Position numbers and translations under genes: made by a program. Positions 38,601-48,430 of a stretch of DNA of 64,000 bases are shown piece by piece; within the stretch, counting starts at the first letter, position 1, and each line of letters starts with the position of its first letter. The notes under the pieces are model-generated. The model was not told the DNA's origin. It was given only the letters and a program-made list of their open reading frames with translations, and made no database searches. Source of the stretch: Dyella sedimenti (lineage in GTDB: Bacteria; Pseudomonadota; Gammaproteobacteria; Xanthomonadales; Rhodanobacteraceae); NCBI RefSeq assembly GCF_022760995.1, contig NZ_JAKWJO010000009.1:1-64000 (forward strand). Direction: 5' to 3'.

Positions 38601-39960
38601 CGGATGCGCCCTCCCCTGTTTTCTTGTCGTCGCGCAGCGCGGCTACCACTTGGTCCATGCCCGACGAGCGCGAGCCCTTGACCAGGCAGGTGACGCCGCC
38701 GTGCAGCTGTTGTTTGAGCGCAGCGGTCAATGCCGCCTTGTCGGCGAAGTGCTCGCCGTGTTCGCCGAAAGCCTTCACCGCCGCCACGCTCAGCGGCCCC
38801 ACCGCAAACAGCCGGTCGATGCCGCGCTGTCGCGCGTGCTCGCCGATGCCGGCATGCAGGGCCACCGCGTTCTCGCCCAGCTCCGCCATGTCGCCCAGCA
38901 CCAGCCAGCGCTCGCCCTCGGCCAGGGCCAGCGTGTCGATGGCCGCGCCGGCCGAGCCAGGGTTGGCGTTGTAGCTGTCGTCGATCAGCGTCCAGCCGCC
39001 GGGCATGCGTTCGAGCTGCAGGCGGCCGGCCACGCCGGGCACGTTCTCCAGGCCCTCCACGATGGTGTCCAGCGGCACGTCTAGCGCCAGCGCGATGGAG
39101 GCGGCGGCCATGGCGTTGGCGATGTTGTGCCGGCCGGCCAGCGGCAGGTGCACATCCGCATCGCCCACCGGGGTGCTCAATACGAAATGCGAGCCGTCCA
39201 CGCGCTGGTCCACGATGTCCGCGCCCACGTCGGCCTTGTGGCTGAGCGCGAAACGCAGCTGGCGGCGCGAACCCGCCAGCCCGGTGAAGAAGCTGGCGAA
39301 GGCGTCGTCCGCGTTGACGATCGCCACGCCGTCGGCGGGCAGCGCCTGGTACAGCGCACCCTTGGTCTCCGCCACGCCTTCCACGCTGCCCATGCGCTCC
39401 AGGTGCGCCGGCGCGATGGTGTTGACCAGGCCGATGTCGGGCCGCGCGATGGCGGCGAGGTAGGCAATGTCGCCCGGCTTGCCCGCGCCCATCTCCAGCA
39501 CCGCGTACTCGGTGTCGGCCGGCATCGACAGCAGGGTCAGCGGCAGGCCCAGCTCGTTGTTGTAGTTGCCGGCGTTGACGTGGGTGCGGCCATGGCGCGA
39601 CAGGATCGAGGCGGCCAGCGTCTTGACCGTGGTCTTGCCGTTGGAGCCGGTGATGCCGATCACGCGCACGTTGCTCTGCGCGCGCACGGCGCTGGCCAGG
39701 TCGCCCAGCGCCAGCGCGCCGTCGTCCACCAGCACCTGCGGCAGGTCGAAATCGACCTTGCGCGTGACCAGGGCAGCAACGGCGCCCCGCGCCTTGGCCT
39801 CGGCGAGGAAATCATGCCCATCCACCCGCTCGCCCTTGATCGCCACGAACAGGTCGCCCGGCTGCAGCTTGCGCGTATCGATGGCGACGCCGCCGACGTC
39901 CACGTCCGTGCCCAGCAGCCGACCGCGCGTCCACAGGGCAATGGCGCTCAGGCGCATCAT
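38590..39960 (-). CDS. murF: UDP-MurNAc-tripeptide--D-alanyl-D-alanine ligase
   Basis: MurF adds D-Ala-D-Ala to the UDP-MurNAc tripeptide. The 456-residue Mur ligase has VIGITGSNGKTTVKTLAAS near residue 105, HVNAGNYNNELGLPLTLL, LEMGAGKPGDIAYL and LIDDSYNANPGSAGAAI. Its first ATG overlaps the murE stop by 4 nt. Confidence 0.97.
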   Translation of the reverse strand: MMRLSAIALWTRGRLLGTDVDVGGVAIDTRKLQPGDLFVAIKGERVDGHDFLAEAKARGAVAALVTRKVDFDLPQVLVDDGALALGDLASAVRAQSNVRVIGITGSNGKTTVKTLAASILSRHGRTHVNAGNYNNELGLPLTLLSMPADTEYAVLEMGAGKPGDIAYLAAIARPDIGLVNTIAPAHLERMGSVEGVAETKGALYQALPADGVAIVNADDAFASFFTGLAGSRRQLRFALSHKADVGADIVDQRVDGSHFVLSTPVGDADVHLPLAGRHNIANAMAAASIALALDVPLDTIVEGLENVPGVAGRLQLERMPGGWTLIDDSYNANPGSAGAAIDTLALAEGERWLVLGDMAELGENAVALHAGIGEHARQRGIDRLFAVGPLSVAAVKAFGEHGEHFADKAALTAALKQQLHGGVTCLVKGSRSSGMDQVVAALRDDKKTGEGASDAA

Positions 39961-41429
39961 GCGAGCCCTCCCAGCGCATGGCGCGCCACCACCAGGTCAT
40001 CGAACGGGCGCTTGCCGTGCGCACCCTCCTGATACGTCTCGTGGCCCTTGCCGGCGATCAGCACCACGTCGCCCGCGCGGGCCATGCCCAGCGCAAGCCT
40101 GATCGCCACGGCGCGGTCACGCTCGACGACGGCCTCGGACGGATGGCGCAGGCCGGCCACGATCTGGGCGACGATGGCGTCGCCATCCTCGCCACGCGGA
40201 TTGTCGTCGGTGACGATGATGCGATCCGCCAGGCGCTCGGCGATGGCGCCCATCTGCGGACGCTTGCCGGCATCACGCTCGCCACCGCAGCCGAACACGC
40301 AGATCAGCCTGCCGTCGCAATGCGCACGCAGGGCCGCCAGCGCCTGCTCAAGGGCGTCCGGCGTATGCGCGTAGTCGATCACCACCAGCGGCAGGCCATC
40401 CCCGCCGCCCAGGCGGTTCATGCGGCCGGCGATCGGTTCCAATGCCTCGACGGCGGCCACCACGCGCTCGAATGCCTCGCCCAAGGCGCCCAGGCAGGCC
40501 ACCACGGTGAGCAGGTTGGCGACATTGAAGCGACCTAGCAGGCGGCTGCGGATGGCCTGGCTGCCCCAGGGCGTATGCAGGTCGAAGGCCAGCCCTTCGG
40601 CTGAGGTCGCGACGCCGGTGGCGCGCACGTCCGCGACCGGATCGCCTTCCGCGCTCAGGCGCAGGACATGCAGGCCCGGCGACAGCCGGTTCGCCAGCAC
40701 GCGACCGAAACCGTCGTCGATATTGATGGCCGCGGCACCGAGCGTCGGCCAGGCGAACAACCTGGCCTTGGCCTCGCCATAGGCCTGCATGCTGCCGTGG
40801 TAGTCGAGGTGGTCGCGGGTGAGGTTGGTGAAGGCAGCCACGTCGAAGGCCACCGCCGCCACGCGCCCCTGCTCCAGCGCGTGCGAGGAGACTTCCATCG
40901 CCACGTGCGTGGCCCCCTCGTCGCGGAACGAGGCCAGCAGCCCCTGCACATTGATCGCATCCGGCGTGGTGCGCTCGCCCTCGCTGATCCGGCCGTGCAA
41001 GCCCGCGCCCAGCGTGCCGATGGTGGCCGCGCGGTGCCCCAGGTGTTCCAGCGCCTGGGCCAGCAACTGCACGGTGGAGGTCTTGCCGTTGGTGCCGGTC
41101 ACGCCGATCACCCGCAGCGATTCGGACGGCCGCCCGAAGAAGCGTGATGCGATCTCGCCCACCTGGGCATGCAGGCCCTCCACCCATAGTACCGGCGCAT
41201 CGATGCCGGCGGTGTCGCTGGCCGGCGCCTCGGCCAGCACCACGCGCGCACCGCGCGCCACCGCGCCCGGCGCGAAGCGGATGCCGTGCTCGCGCGTGCC
41301 GCGCAGGGCGAAGAAGGCGTCGCCCGGACGTACCTGGCGCGAATCCAACGTGAGTCCCGATACGACGATATCGCCGACACCCGGGGTGTCGGCGATGCCC
41401 TTTAGCAGTTGGTCGAGCCGGGCGCTCAT
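39957..41429 (-). CDS. murE: UDP-MurNAc-L-Ala-D-Glu--meso-diaminopimelate ligase
   Basis: MurE adds the third stem-peptide residue. The 490-residue product has VIGVTGTNGKTSTVQLL, TTPDAINVQGLLASF, and DNPRGED near residue 408; DNPR marks meso-diaminopimelate rather than lysine specificity. The ATG at 41429 (MSARLDQLLKGIADT) overlaps the ftsI stop by 4 nt. The frame is open further upstream inside ftsI but has no family similarity there. Confidence 0.97.
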   Translation of the reverse strand: MSARLDQLLKGIADTPGVGDIVVSGLTLDSRQVRPGDAFFALRGTREHGIRFAPGAVARGARVVLAEAPASDTAGIDAPVLWVEGLHAQVGEIASRFFGRPSESLRVIGVTGTNGKTSTVQLLAQALEHLGHRAATIGTLGAGLHGRISEGERTTPDAINVQGLLASFRDEGATHVAMEVSSHALEQGRVAAVAFDVAAFTNLTRDHLDYHGSMQAYGEAKARLFAWPTLGAAAINIDDGFGRVLANRLSPGLHVLRLSAEGDPVADVRATGVATSAEGLAFDLHTPWGSQAIRSRLLGRFNVANLLTVVACLGALGEAFERVVAAVEALEPIAGRMNRLGGGDGLPLVVIDYAHTPDALEQALAALRAHCDGRLICVFGCGGERDAGKRPQMGAIAERLADRIIVTDDNPRGEDGDAIVAQIVAGLRHPSEAVVERDRAVAIRLALGMARAGDVVLIAGKGHETYQEGAHGKRPFDDLVVARHALGGLA

Positions 41430-43240
41430 GGCGTCGCCTCCTCGACCGGTGCGTCGTCCACCGCTTCCACGGCGGGCTGCTTGTTGCCTGTCAAACCGTT
41501 CTGTCCTTGCAGCGGGCCGCCGACGTACCAGCGGCCGATGTTGTCGGGCGGCACGTCCATCAGGCGCAGGGCGCCGTCCATGACCTTGGCGAACACGGGT
41601 GCGGACACCAGGCCACCGTAGTAGCTGCCCTTCCTGGGGTTGTCGATCACCACCACCGCCGCCATGCGCGGGGCGGAAGCCGGCACGATGCCGGCGAAGG
41701 CGGCGCTGTAGTTGTTCTTCGAATAGCCGCCCGCGGTGGCCTTGTGCGCGGTGCCGGTCTTGCCGGCCACCGCGTAGTTGGCGATCCACGCATACGGCGC
41801 GGCGGTGCCGCCGGGCTGCGTCACCGCCTCGAGCATCTGCACCAGCTCGCCGGCGATCTTCGGGTCGATGATCTGCTTGGCCTCGTTGTCCGAGCCCTTC
41901 ACGAAGGTGGGCAGGTGCATCACGCCGCCGTCGGCGATGGTGGCGTAGCCGTTGGCCAGCTGCAGCGGCGTCACGTTGAGGCCATAGCCGTAGGCCATGA
42001 TGGCCTTCTCAAGCTGGCCCCAGCCGCGACCCGGCTTGAGGTAGCCGGAGGCTTCGCCCGGGAACCCGCTATTGGTGCTGTTGCCGAAGCCGAAGGCGCG
42101 GAAGGTGTCGTACAGCAGGCCGGTGTCCAGCGTGATGGCCACCTTCGCGGCGCCGATGTTGCTGGACTTGGCAAGGATGCCGGTGGGCGAGAGCAGGCCG
42201 TAGGCATGCGTGTCGCGGATGTCATGGGTCAGGTAGAAGAAATGCCCGTTGCCCGTGTCGACCATCGGGCCGGTCGGGGTGTACTTGCCGCTGGAAAGGG
42301 CCGCCGCCATGACGAACGGCTTCATGGTGGAACCCGGTTCCACCACGTCAGTCATCGCGCGGTTGCGGCGGCTCGACGGGCTGCTGCCGCGCAGCGCATT
42401 GGGGTTGTAGGTGGGCCAGTTGACCATGGCGAGGATCTCGCCGTTGCGCACGTCCACGATCACCATCGAGCCGGAGTCGGCATCCGCCTGCTCGATGGTG
42501 TTCTTCAGCTCGTTGTAGGCCAGGAACTGGATGCGGCGGTCGATGCTGAGCGTGATGTCGCGGCCCGGCTGCGGCGCACGCACCAGCTCCACGTCTTCCA
42601 CGATGTGGCCCATGCGGTCGCGGATCACCCGCTTGGCGCCCGGCTTGCCGGCCAGCCAGTCGTCGAAGGCCAGCTCCAGGCCTTCCTGGCCGTGGTCGTC
42701 GATGTTGGTGAAGCCGAGCACATGCGCGGTCACCGGGCCGGACGGATAGAAGCGGCGGAATTCGCGCTGGCCATTCACGCCAGGCACGCCCAGGTCCAGC
42801 ACCGCCTGCGCGGCATCGGGCGACATCTGGCGCTTGAGGTAGACGAACTCCCTCTCCGAGCGCTGCGCGAGGTATTGCTTGAGCGCATCCGCATCCATGC
42901 CGATGGCGGCGGCGAGCTGGGGCAGCTTGTCCTCGTTGTCCAGCACTTCGGCGGGATTGGCCCAGATCGACACCACCGGCGTGGATACCGCCAGCGGCTC
43001 GCCGTTGCGATCGAACACAGTGCCACGCGATACCGCGATGGGCACTTCGCGCAGGAAGCGGGCGTCGCCCTGGTTCTGGTAGAACTCCTTGCGCACCACC
43101 TGCAGGTCGAAGGCGCGCGCCACCAGGCCCAGCGAGGCAAGCGTGAGCACCCCGGTCACCACCAGCATGCGGCGGCGGGTGCTGGGGGCCGCGGCACGGC
43201 GGCGGGAAGATGGCGTCATCGTGCGCTGGCGCGGCTTCAT
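41426..43240 (-). CDS. ftsI: Septal peptidoglycan transpeptidase FtsI (PBP3)
   Basis: FtsI is the class B penicillin-binding protein that cross-links septal peptidoglycan with FtsW. The 604-residue product has an Arg-rich cytoplasmic tail, one membrane helix (MLVVTGVLTLASLGLVARAF), a PBP dimerisation domain and the transpeptidase domain. The transpeptidase motifs are STMK near residue 303, SSN near 361 and KTGTA near 495. The start overlaps ftsL by 4 nt. Confidence 0.97.
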   Translation of the reverse strand: MKPRQRTMTPSSRRRAAAPSTRRRMLVVTGVLTLASLGLVARAFDLQVVRKEFYQNQGDARFLREVPIAVSRGTVFDRNGEPLAVSTPVVSIWANPAEVLDNEDKLPQLAAAIGMDADALKQYLAQRSEREFVYLKRQMSPDAAQAVLDLGVPGVNGQREFRRFYPSGPVTAHVLGFTNIDDHGQEGLELAFDDWLAGKPGAKRVIRDRMGHIVEDVELVRAPQPGRDITLSIDRRIQFLAYNELKNTIEQADADSGSMVIVDVRNGEILAMVNWPTYNPNALRGSSPSSRRNRAMTDVVEPGSTMKPFVMAAALSSGKYTPTGPMVDTGNGHFFYLTHDIRDTHAYGLLSPTGILAKSSNIGAAKVAITLDTGLLYDTFRAFGFGNSTNSGFPGEASGYLKPGRGWGQLEKAIMAYGYGLNVTPLQLANGYATIADGGVMHLPTFVKGSDNEAKQIIDPKIAGELVQMLEAVTQPGGTAAPYAWIANYAVAGKTGTAHKATAGGYSKNNYSAAFAGIVPASAPRMAAVVVIDNPRKGSYYGGLVSAPVFAKVMDGALRLMDVPPDNIGRWYVGGPLQGQNGLTGNKQPAVEAVDDAPVEEATP

Positions 43241-43509
43241 CGGCGCACCAGCTGGATGTCTTGCGGCTTGGGATTGACCATGCCCAGCTTCTGCCGGGCC
43301 TCGTCGTCGACACGGCGCGGCTCGGCCCAGGTGGCCTGTTCCAGTTCCAGCTTGCCGTACTCGATGTTGAGTTCGTCTCGCACGTTCTGCAGGCGAGTCA
43401 GCTCGACGAACAGCACGCGGCTCTCATGGCGCGTCCACACCACGGCAATGGCGCTGGACAGCACCGCCGCGACCAGGATCAGCATGAAGAGGCCGCCGAG
43501 CACCTTCAT
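43237..43509 (-). CDS. ftsL: Cell-division protein FtsL
   Basis: This 90-residue bitopic protein has one membrane helix (LGGLFMLILVAAVLSSAIAV) and a periplasmic coiled coil (SRVLFVELTRLQNVRDELNI). It forms the FtsQLB complex. Identity rests on size, topology and position between rsmH and ftsI, each overlapping by 4 nt. Confidence 0.92.
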   Translation of the reverse strand: MKVLGGLFMLILVAAVLSSAIAVVWTRHESRVLFVELTRLQNVRDELNIEYGKLELEQATWAEPRRVDDEARQKLGMVNPKPQDIQLVRR

Positions 43510-44432
43510 GCGAGTTTCTCCGCCACGCGCAGCACCGCCGAGCGGGCGCGCGGGTTGGCGGCCAGCTCGGCCTCGGAGGGAAACTGCGCCTTGCCCACGG
43601 CCACCAGGCGCGCGGGGGCGGCGGCCACCGGTGGGCCGCGGCGGCTGCCCTGCACGCGGCCGGAATGGTCGCGGATGAACAGCTTGACCGCACGGTCTTC
43701 CAGCGAGTGGAAGCTGATGATGGAAAGCCGTCCACCGATCTTGAGCAGTTCGAGGGCCGCATCGAGGCCCTGCTCCAGCGCGTCCAGCTCACCGTTCACG
43801 CGGATGCGCAGGGCCTGGAAACTGCGCGTGGCCGGATGCTTGCCCGGCTCGCGGCGGCCGACGATGCGCTCGATCAGCCCGGCCAACTGGCCGGTACGGG
43901 TGATCGGGTGTTCCACACGGTCCTCGACAATGGCGCGGGCGATCTTGCGGCTGAAGCGTTCTTCGCCGTAGATCCACAGCACGTCGGCGATCTCCTTTTC
44001 CGAGGCATGCGCGAGGAAATCGGCCGCGCTCTCGCCCTGGGTGGTATCCATGCGCATGTCCAGCGGCGCATCGGCCATGAAGCTGAAGCCGCGCGCGGCC
44101 TCATCGAGCTGCGGCGAGGAAACGCCGAGGTCGAGCAGGATGCCGTCCAGGCCGCCGACGGCTTCCTCCCATTCGGCCATGCCGGAGAAGTTGGCGTGGC
44201 GAATGGCCACGCGCGGATCGCCGGCGAACTCGGCTTGTGCGGTGGCAATGGCCTGGGGATCGCGGTCCATCAGCAGCAGGCGGCCCTCGGGACCCAGGCG
44301 CGACAGCACGGCGCGAGCGTGGCCGCCGCGTCCAAAGGTGCCATCGAGATAACGCCCGCCAGCACGCACGGCGAGTCCCTCCACTGCTTCACCCAGCATC
44401 ACCGGGATGTGCTTCAGCTGCTGCTCGGCCAT
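43506..44432 (-). CDS. rsmH: 16S rRNA N4-methyltransferase RsmH (MraW)
   Basis: RsmH methylates N4 of C1402 in 16S rRNA. The 308-residue product has HIPVMLGEAVEGLAV, YLDGTFGRGGHARAVL for SAM binding, LLDLGVSSPQLDEAARGFSF and the late ISFHSLEDRAVKLFI. The start MAEQQLKHIPVML at 44432 is preferred to a frame extending back over mraZ's end. Confidence 0.97.
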   Translation of the reverse strand: MAEQQLKHIPVMLGEAVEGLAVRAGGRYLDGTFGRGGHARAVLSRLGPEGRLLLMDRDPQAIATAQAEFAGDPRVAIRHANFSGMAEWEEAVGGLDGILLDLGVSSPQLDEAARGFSFMADAPLDMRMDTTQGESAADFLAHASEKEIADVLWIYGEERFSRKIARAIVEDRVEHPITRTGQLAGLIERIVGRREPGKHPATRSFQALRIRVNGELDALEQGLDAALELLKIGGRLSIISFHSLEDRAVKLFIRDHSGRVQGSRRGPPVAAAPARLVAVGKAQFPSEAELAANPRARSAVLRVAEKLA

Positions 44433-44485
44433 GCCGCGCACTCCCGCTCCCGTCCCGTTACTACGCCGCGCCGCACCGTCGCCGG

Positions 44486-44932
44486 TTACAGCTGCAGCTC
44501 CGCCATCTCGTCGGTGATCTCGTCTTCGCCGATGGTCTGGCGGATCTTGGCCAGGTGGGCCTGCTCGCTCCAAAGCTCGAACTTGTTGCCCATGCCCAGC
44601 AGAACCGCCTTCTTCTCGATGCCGGTCGTCGCGCGCTGGCTGGCCGGCAACAGGATGCGCGCGGCGGAATCAGGTTCGACGACGGCCGCGGCGCCCACCA
44701 GCTTCATCTGCATGTCGCGATGGGCCGCCTTGACCTTGGGCAGCGCGTTGACCTGGTCGCGCACCTTTTCCCACTCCGCATGCGGGAACAGCCACAGGCA
44801 GCCCGACTCGAAGGGGTTGTAGGTAATCACCAGACGATTGGCGCAGGCGTCGGCCACCAACTCGCGGTACGCGGTCGGTATGGCCAGCCGGCCCTTGTCG
44901 TCAACGGTGATGGCGGTTTCGCCCTGGAACAC
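44486..44932 (-). CDS. mraZ: Transcriptional regulator MraZ
   Basis: MraZ is a DNA-binding protein of the AbrB-like fold that represses its own dcw promoter. The 148-residue product contains two SpoVT/AbrB-type repeats, the first MFQGETAITVDDKGRLAIPT, the second ending in KKAVLLGMGNKFELWS. The start is taken as the GTG at 44932, matching xanthomonad MraZ; a TTG two codons upstream is also possible. Its likely operator lies directly upstream. Confidence 0.95.
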   Translation of the reverse strand: MFQGETAITVDDKGRLAIPTAYRELVADACANRLVITYNPFESGCLWLFPHAEWEKVRDQVNALPKVKAAHRDMQMKLVGAAAVVEPDSAARILLPASQRATTGIEKKAVLLGMGNKFELWSEQAHLAKIRQTIGEDEITDEMAELQL

Positions 44933-44938
44933 GATCAA

Positions 44939-44978
44939 TGGACTCCACGAATTCCCACGATTTCACACAGGAATCCAC
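44939..44978 (-). promoter_or_regulatory. Four 10-bp repeats, probable MraZ operator
   Basis: Leftward, GTGGATTCCT, GTGTGAAATC, GTGGGAATTC and GTGGAGTCCA run head to tail with exact 10-bp periodicity. MraZ in other bacteria binds TGGGA-type repeats spaced by 5 nt, the same 10-bp period. They begin at the -10 element and continue into the leader of mraZ, well placed for autorepression. Confidence 0.75.
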
Positions 44979-45005
44979 GATAGTCTCGCCCCCTGAGACT
45001 GTCAA
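44977..45005 (-). promoter_or_regulatory. dcw cluster promoter (Pmra)
   Basis: A perfect -35 TTGACA (45000-45005) and TATCGT (44977-44982) are separated by 17 bp, reading into mraZ. The -10 touches the first MraZ repeat. Confidence 0.8.
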
Positions 45006-45227
45006 GGGAATTTTGCTTGTGAATCAATGAGAAAGGCAGCGATCTGGCAGCATTTCCAGCCCTTTCTCAGGAAATGCGCAGAGGTACTTGAATGGCTGGG
45101 CTTTTTTGAAATCCCAACACTCCACCCGACCCTTGCCATGCGTCGATGGGAGATGAACCGCCCATGCACAGCGATCGCTACCACCCTGCCGGTGGGACAG
45201 GGTGGTAGCGAGTGGCCATGAAAGAGG
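45006..45227. other. Gap between the dcw promoter and rnpB
   Basis: No gene is supported here. A perfect 13-bp stem (CGCTACCACCCTG, 45176-45188, with 45198-45210) lies just beyond the 3' end of RNase P RNA but lacks a T-run in that direction; it may be the rnpB 3' processing or termination structure. A weaker GAGAAAGG/CCTTTCTC pairing spans about 45029-45069. Confidence 0.45.
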
Positions 45228-45590
<363 letters not shown>

Positions 45591-45597
45591 GGGGCAC

Positions 45598-45603
45598 ATT
45601 CTA
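45598..45603 (-). promoter_or_regulatory. -10 element of rnpB
   Basis: Leftward TAGAAT (5/6 consensus) ends 7 nt before the P1 helix of RNase P RNA. No good -35 is evident at 16-18 bp. Confidence 0.5.
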
Positions 45604-45650
45604 CTGGAATGTCGGCGTTCCTCGCTGAACCGCCTGCAGAAGCGCCCAGG

Positions 45651-46478
45651 TCAGCCCTCGTACAACAGCTTCCGCGGCGCGCCAGTGATTGCCGCCGCCA
45701 ACTTGGCGGCCTTCGCTGGCGGCAGTTCCTCGCGCAGGATGGCGAAGACGCGGCGCCCTTCGGCTTCGCGCGCATCCGCCTCCTCGCCGCGGCCAGCCAC
45801 CAGGATCACGCATTCGCCGCGCTGCTGGTCCGGATCGCCGGCCACCCGGGCGGCCAGTTCGCCCAGTGGCTCGCCGATCACCGTCTCGAACAGCTTGGTC
45901 AGCTCCCGCGCCAGCACGCCCTCGCGCGCCGCTCCGAACACGTCCCGCATGTCCGCCAGGCTCTCGGCCACGCGGTGCGAGGATTCATAGAAGATAAGCG
46001 TGCGCGCATCGCCCGCAAGTTCCTGCAGGCGCGCGCGCCGCGCGGTGGCCTTGGGCGGCAGGAAACCCTCGAACACGAAGCGATCGCTGGGCAAGCCCGC
46101 CACCGACAGCGCGGCGATGGCCGCGCACGCGCCCGGCACCGGCGCACAACGGATGCCCGCCGCCCGCGCCGCGCGCACCAGGCGGAAGCCCGGGTCACTG
46201 ATCAGCGGCGTACCGGCATCGGAAATCAACGCCACCGAATCGCCACCCTGCAACCGCCGCACGATGGCATCGACCACCTCGCGCTCGTTGTGCTCATGCA
46301 GGGCCACCAGCGGCGTGCCGATGTTGTAGTGCACCAGCAGCGGGCGGCTGTGCCGGGTGTCCTCCGCCGCGATCACCGCCACCGAACGCAAGGTTTCGAT
46401 GGCCCGCGCGGAAAAGTCGTCGCGATGACCGATGGGGGTGGCGACCACCCACAACTGGCCCGGCTGAATCTGTGACAT
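45651..46478 (-). CDS. rsmI: 16S rRNA 2'-O-ribose methyltransferase RsmI
   Basis: RsmI methylates the ribose of C1402, the same nucleotide RsmH modifies. The 275-residue tetrapyrrole-methylase-fold protein has LWVVATPIGHRDDFSARAIE, AAEDTRHSRPLL, ISDAGTPLISDPGFRLV and VPGACAAIAALSVAGLP. It is divergent from lpoA, the usual arrangement. Confidence 0.97.
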   Translation of the reverse strand: MSQIQPGQLWVVATPIGHRDDFSARAIETLRSVAVIAAEDTRHSRPLLVHYNIGTPLVALHEHNEREVVDAIVRRLQGGDSVALISDAGTPLISDPGFRLVRAARAAGIRCAPVPGACAAIAALSVAGLPSDRFVFEGFLPPKATARRARLQELAGDARTLIFYESSHRVAESLADMRDVFGAAREGVLARELTKLFETVIGEPLGELAARVAGDPDQQRGECVILVAGRGEEADAREAEGRRVFAILREELPPAKAAKLAAAITGAPRKLLYEG

Positions 46479-46570
46479 CTTGCTGCTTCCTCGGCCGCGG
46501 GGCGGCGATTCAATGGGCTATCATCGCCCATCCGCCGACCATGTCGTCAAAAGCTCGAAGGGATTTGGCC

Positions 46571-48430
46571 ATGCGCTTGACCCGCGCCGCAGGCATCGTC
46601 CTGCTGATTTCACTGGCACTGACCGCCTGCGTGCCGCCGACCGCGGAGCGCTCGCCCGCGGAAGTCGCGGCCGCCCAGCAGGCCGATGCGCTGGCCCAGC
46701 AAGGCAAGTTCGACGACGCGGCCCAGGCCTACCTCGCATTGGCGCAGACCGGCAGCAGCCGCGACCATTACCAGTTGCTCGCCGCCGAAGCCTACCGCCA
46801 GGAGGGCCAGCTCGATCGCGCCGCCCCGTTCCTCGACAGTGTCCGCCGCACGAAGCTGACCGGCGACGAACCCTCCCACCTGGACCTGCTGCAGGCCGAG
46901 CTGGCGCTGAAGCAGCACAATGCCCCGCGCGCGCTGCAGCTCACCACGCAACCCAGCGTCAGCGTGGCACCCGCACTGCAACTGCGCCTGCTCGAGCTGC
47001 GCTCGCAGGCCATGCAGCAGACCGGCGATCCCTGGGGCGCGGCGCGCAGCCGCGTGGAAATGGACGGCCAATTGACCGGCCTGGACCAGGCGCAGAACCG
47101 CAAGCAGATCGTGGCACTGCTCACCCAGCTCGGCGTCGAGCCGCTCAAGCAGCGTGCCGCCGCGATGCAACCGGGCGACCGCATGCTGCCGTGGGTGAAC
47201 GAGGCGCTGTCCCAGCTTGGCGTCGCGGTGGCGCGTCCCGCGCCATCGCTGGACCAGGAAGTGGGCACCATGATCCCCGGCGAAGGCGCCAATGTGCGCG
47301 AAGGCTTCAAGATGCCCGCCCATGTGGCCCTGTTGTTGCCCACCAGCGGCAACCTCGCCGCGGCCAGCACCGCCGTTGCCGAAGGCTTCTTCGCCGCCTA
47401 TGCCGACGATGCGCGCAATCATCTGCCGCGTCCGCCGGTACGCGTCTACGACAGCGGCGGTACTGCCGCCGGCGCGGTCAAGGCCTACCAGCAGGCCGTC
47501 AACGATGGCGCCCAACTGGTGATCGGCCCGCTGACGCGCGGCGAGGTGTCCGCCCTGTTCGGCCTGCCGCAGCTGCCGGCGGCGCTGCTCGCGCTGAACC
47601 ACCCCGACGACAAGAGCCTGCCCGCCAACGGCGTCAGCGAGTTCGGCCTGTTGCCGGAAACCGAAGGCGCACAGGCGGCCGATCACATGGCCGAGCAAGG
47701 CATCCTCACCGCCTACGTCATCATCAGCGGCGACGACTTCGCCCAGCGCGCCGCCAAGGCCTTCCGGGCCGAGATGGAAGCCCGTGGCGGCAAGGTCGCC
47801 GGCATGGGCACCCTCGCGGGCAGCGGCGTCAACTATGCCTCGGTTATCGGCGGCCTGGGCATGCCCACCGACAACGGCGACGCCGGCGCACCGGCCACAC
47901 CCAACACCAGCGGCATCTTCATCAGCATGCGACCGCAGCAGGCACGCCTTCTGCTGCCTCAGATCAAGCTGGCCCGCGTGAACCTGCCGGTGGTCGGCAC
48001 CTCGCATGTCTACGCGGGCATCGACGACGCCGGCGCCAACCGCGACCTCGAAGGCGTGGAGTTCTGCGATGCGCCATGGCTGTTCGACGTGCAGCCCGGC
48101 CTGCCCAACCACGGCGACATCGCCGCCCAATTGGCTTCCGCGCGTGGCACTTCGGCCCGCCTGTTCGCCTTAGGCATGGACGCATGGAACCTGGCGCCTT
48201 ATCTCGACTGGCTGCGTGCGCATCCGGGCAGCTACCTGCCCGGCGCGAGTGGCCAGCTGACATCCGATCAATTCGGCCGCATCCGCCGCGTGCTGGTATG
48301 GGCCAAGTTCCAGGACGGCCTCGCCCACCCCTTGAACGGCAGCCTGCAAATGGATAGCGCCCCGGCCCTGGCGCCACCGGTCGACAGCACCGCCCCGGCC
48401 AGCAACGAACCGCAGCCCGCCGGCCACTGA
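46571..48430 (+). CDS. lpoA: Outer-membrane lipoprotein LpoA, activator of PBP1A
   Basis: LpoA reaches from the outer membrane to stimulate peptidoglycan synthesis by PBP1A. The 619-residue product has a lipoprotein signal (LLISLALTAC, acylated Cys20), an N-terminal TPR-like helical region with AEAYRQEGQLDRAAPFL, and a C-terminal periplasmic-binding-protein-like domain starting VALLLPTSGNLAAASTAVAE. The ATG at 46571 has AAGGGA upstream; the earlier in-frame starts would bury the signal peptide. A TATCAT at 46519-46524 may be its -10. yraN follows with a 1-nt overlap. Confidence 0.92.
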   Translation: MRLTRAAGIVLLISLALTACVPPTAERSPAEVAAAQQADALAQQGKFDDAAQAYLALAQTGSSRDHYQLLAAEAYRQEGQLDRAAPFLDSVRRTKLTGDEPSHLDLLQAELALKQHNAPRALQLTTQPSVSVAPALQLRLLELRSQAMQQTGDPWGAARSRVEMDGQLTGLDQAQNRKQIVALLTQLGVEPLKQRAAAMQPGDRMLPWVNEALSQLGVAVARPAPSLDQEVGTMIPGEGANVREGFKMPAHVALLLPTSGNLAAASTAVAEGFFAAYADDARNHLPRPPVRVYDSGGTAAGAVKAYQQAVNDGAQLVIGPLTRGEVSALFGLPQLPAALLALNHPDDKSLPANGVSEFGLLPETEGAQAADHMAEQGILTAYVIISGDDFAQRAAKAFRAEMEARGGKVAGMGTLAGSGVNYASVIGGLGMPTDNGDAGAPATPNTSGIFISMRPQQARLLLPQIKLARVNLPVVGTSHVYAGIDDAGANRDLEGVEFCDAPWLFDVQPGLPNHGDIAAQLASARGTSARLFALGMDAWNLAPYLDWLRAHPGSYLPGASGQLTSDQFGRIRRVLVWAKFQDGLAHPLNGSLQMDSAPALAPPVDSTAPASNEPQPAGH

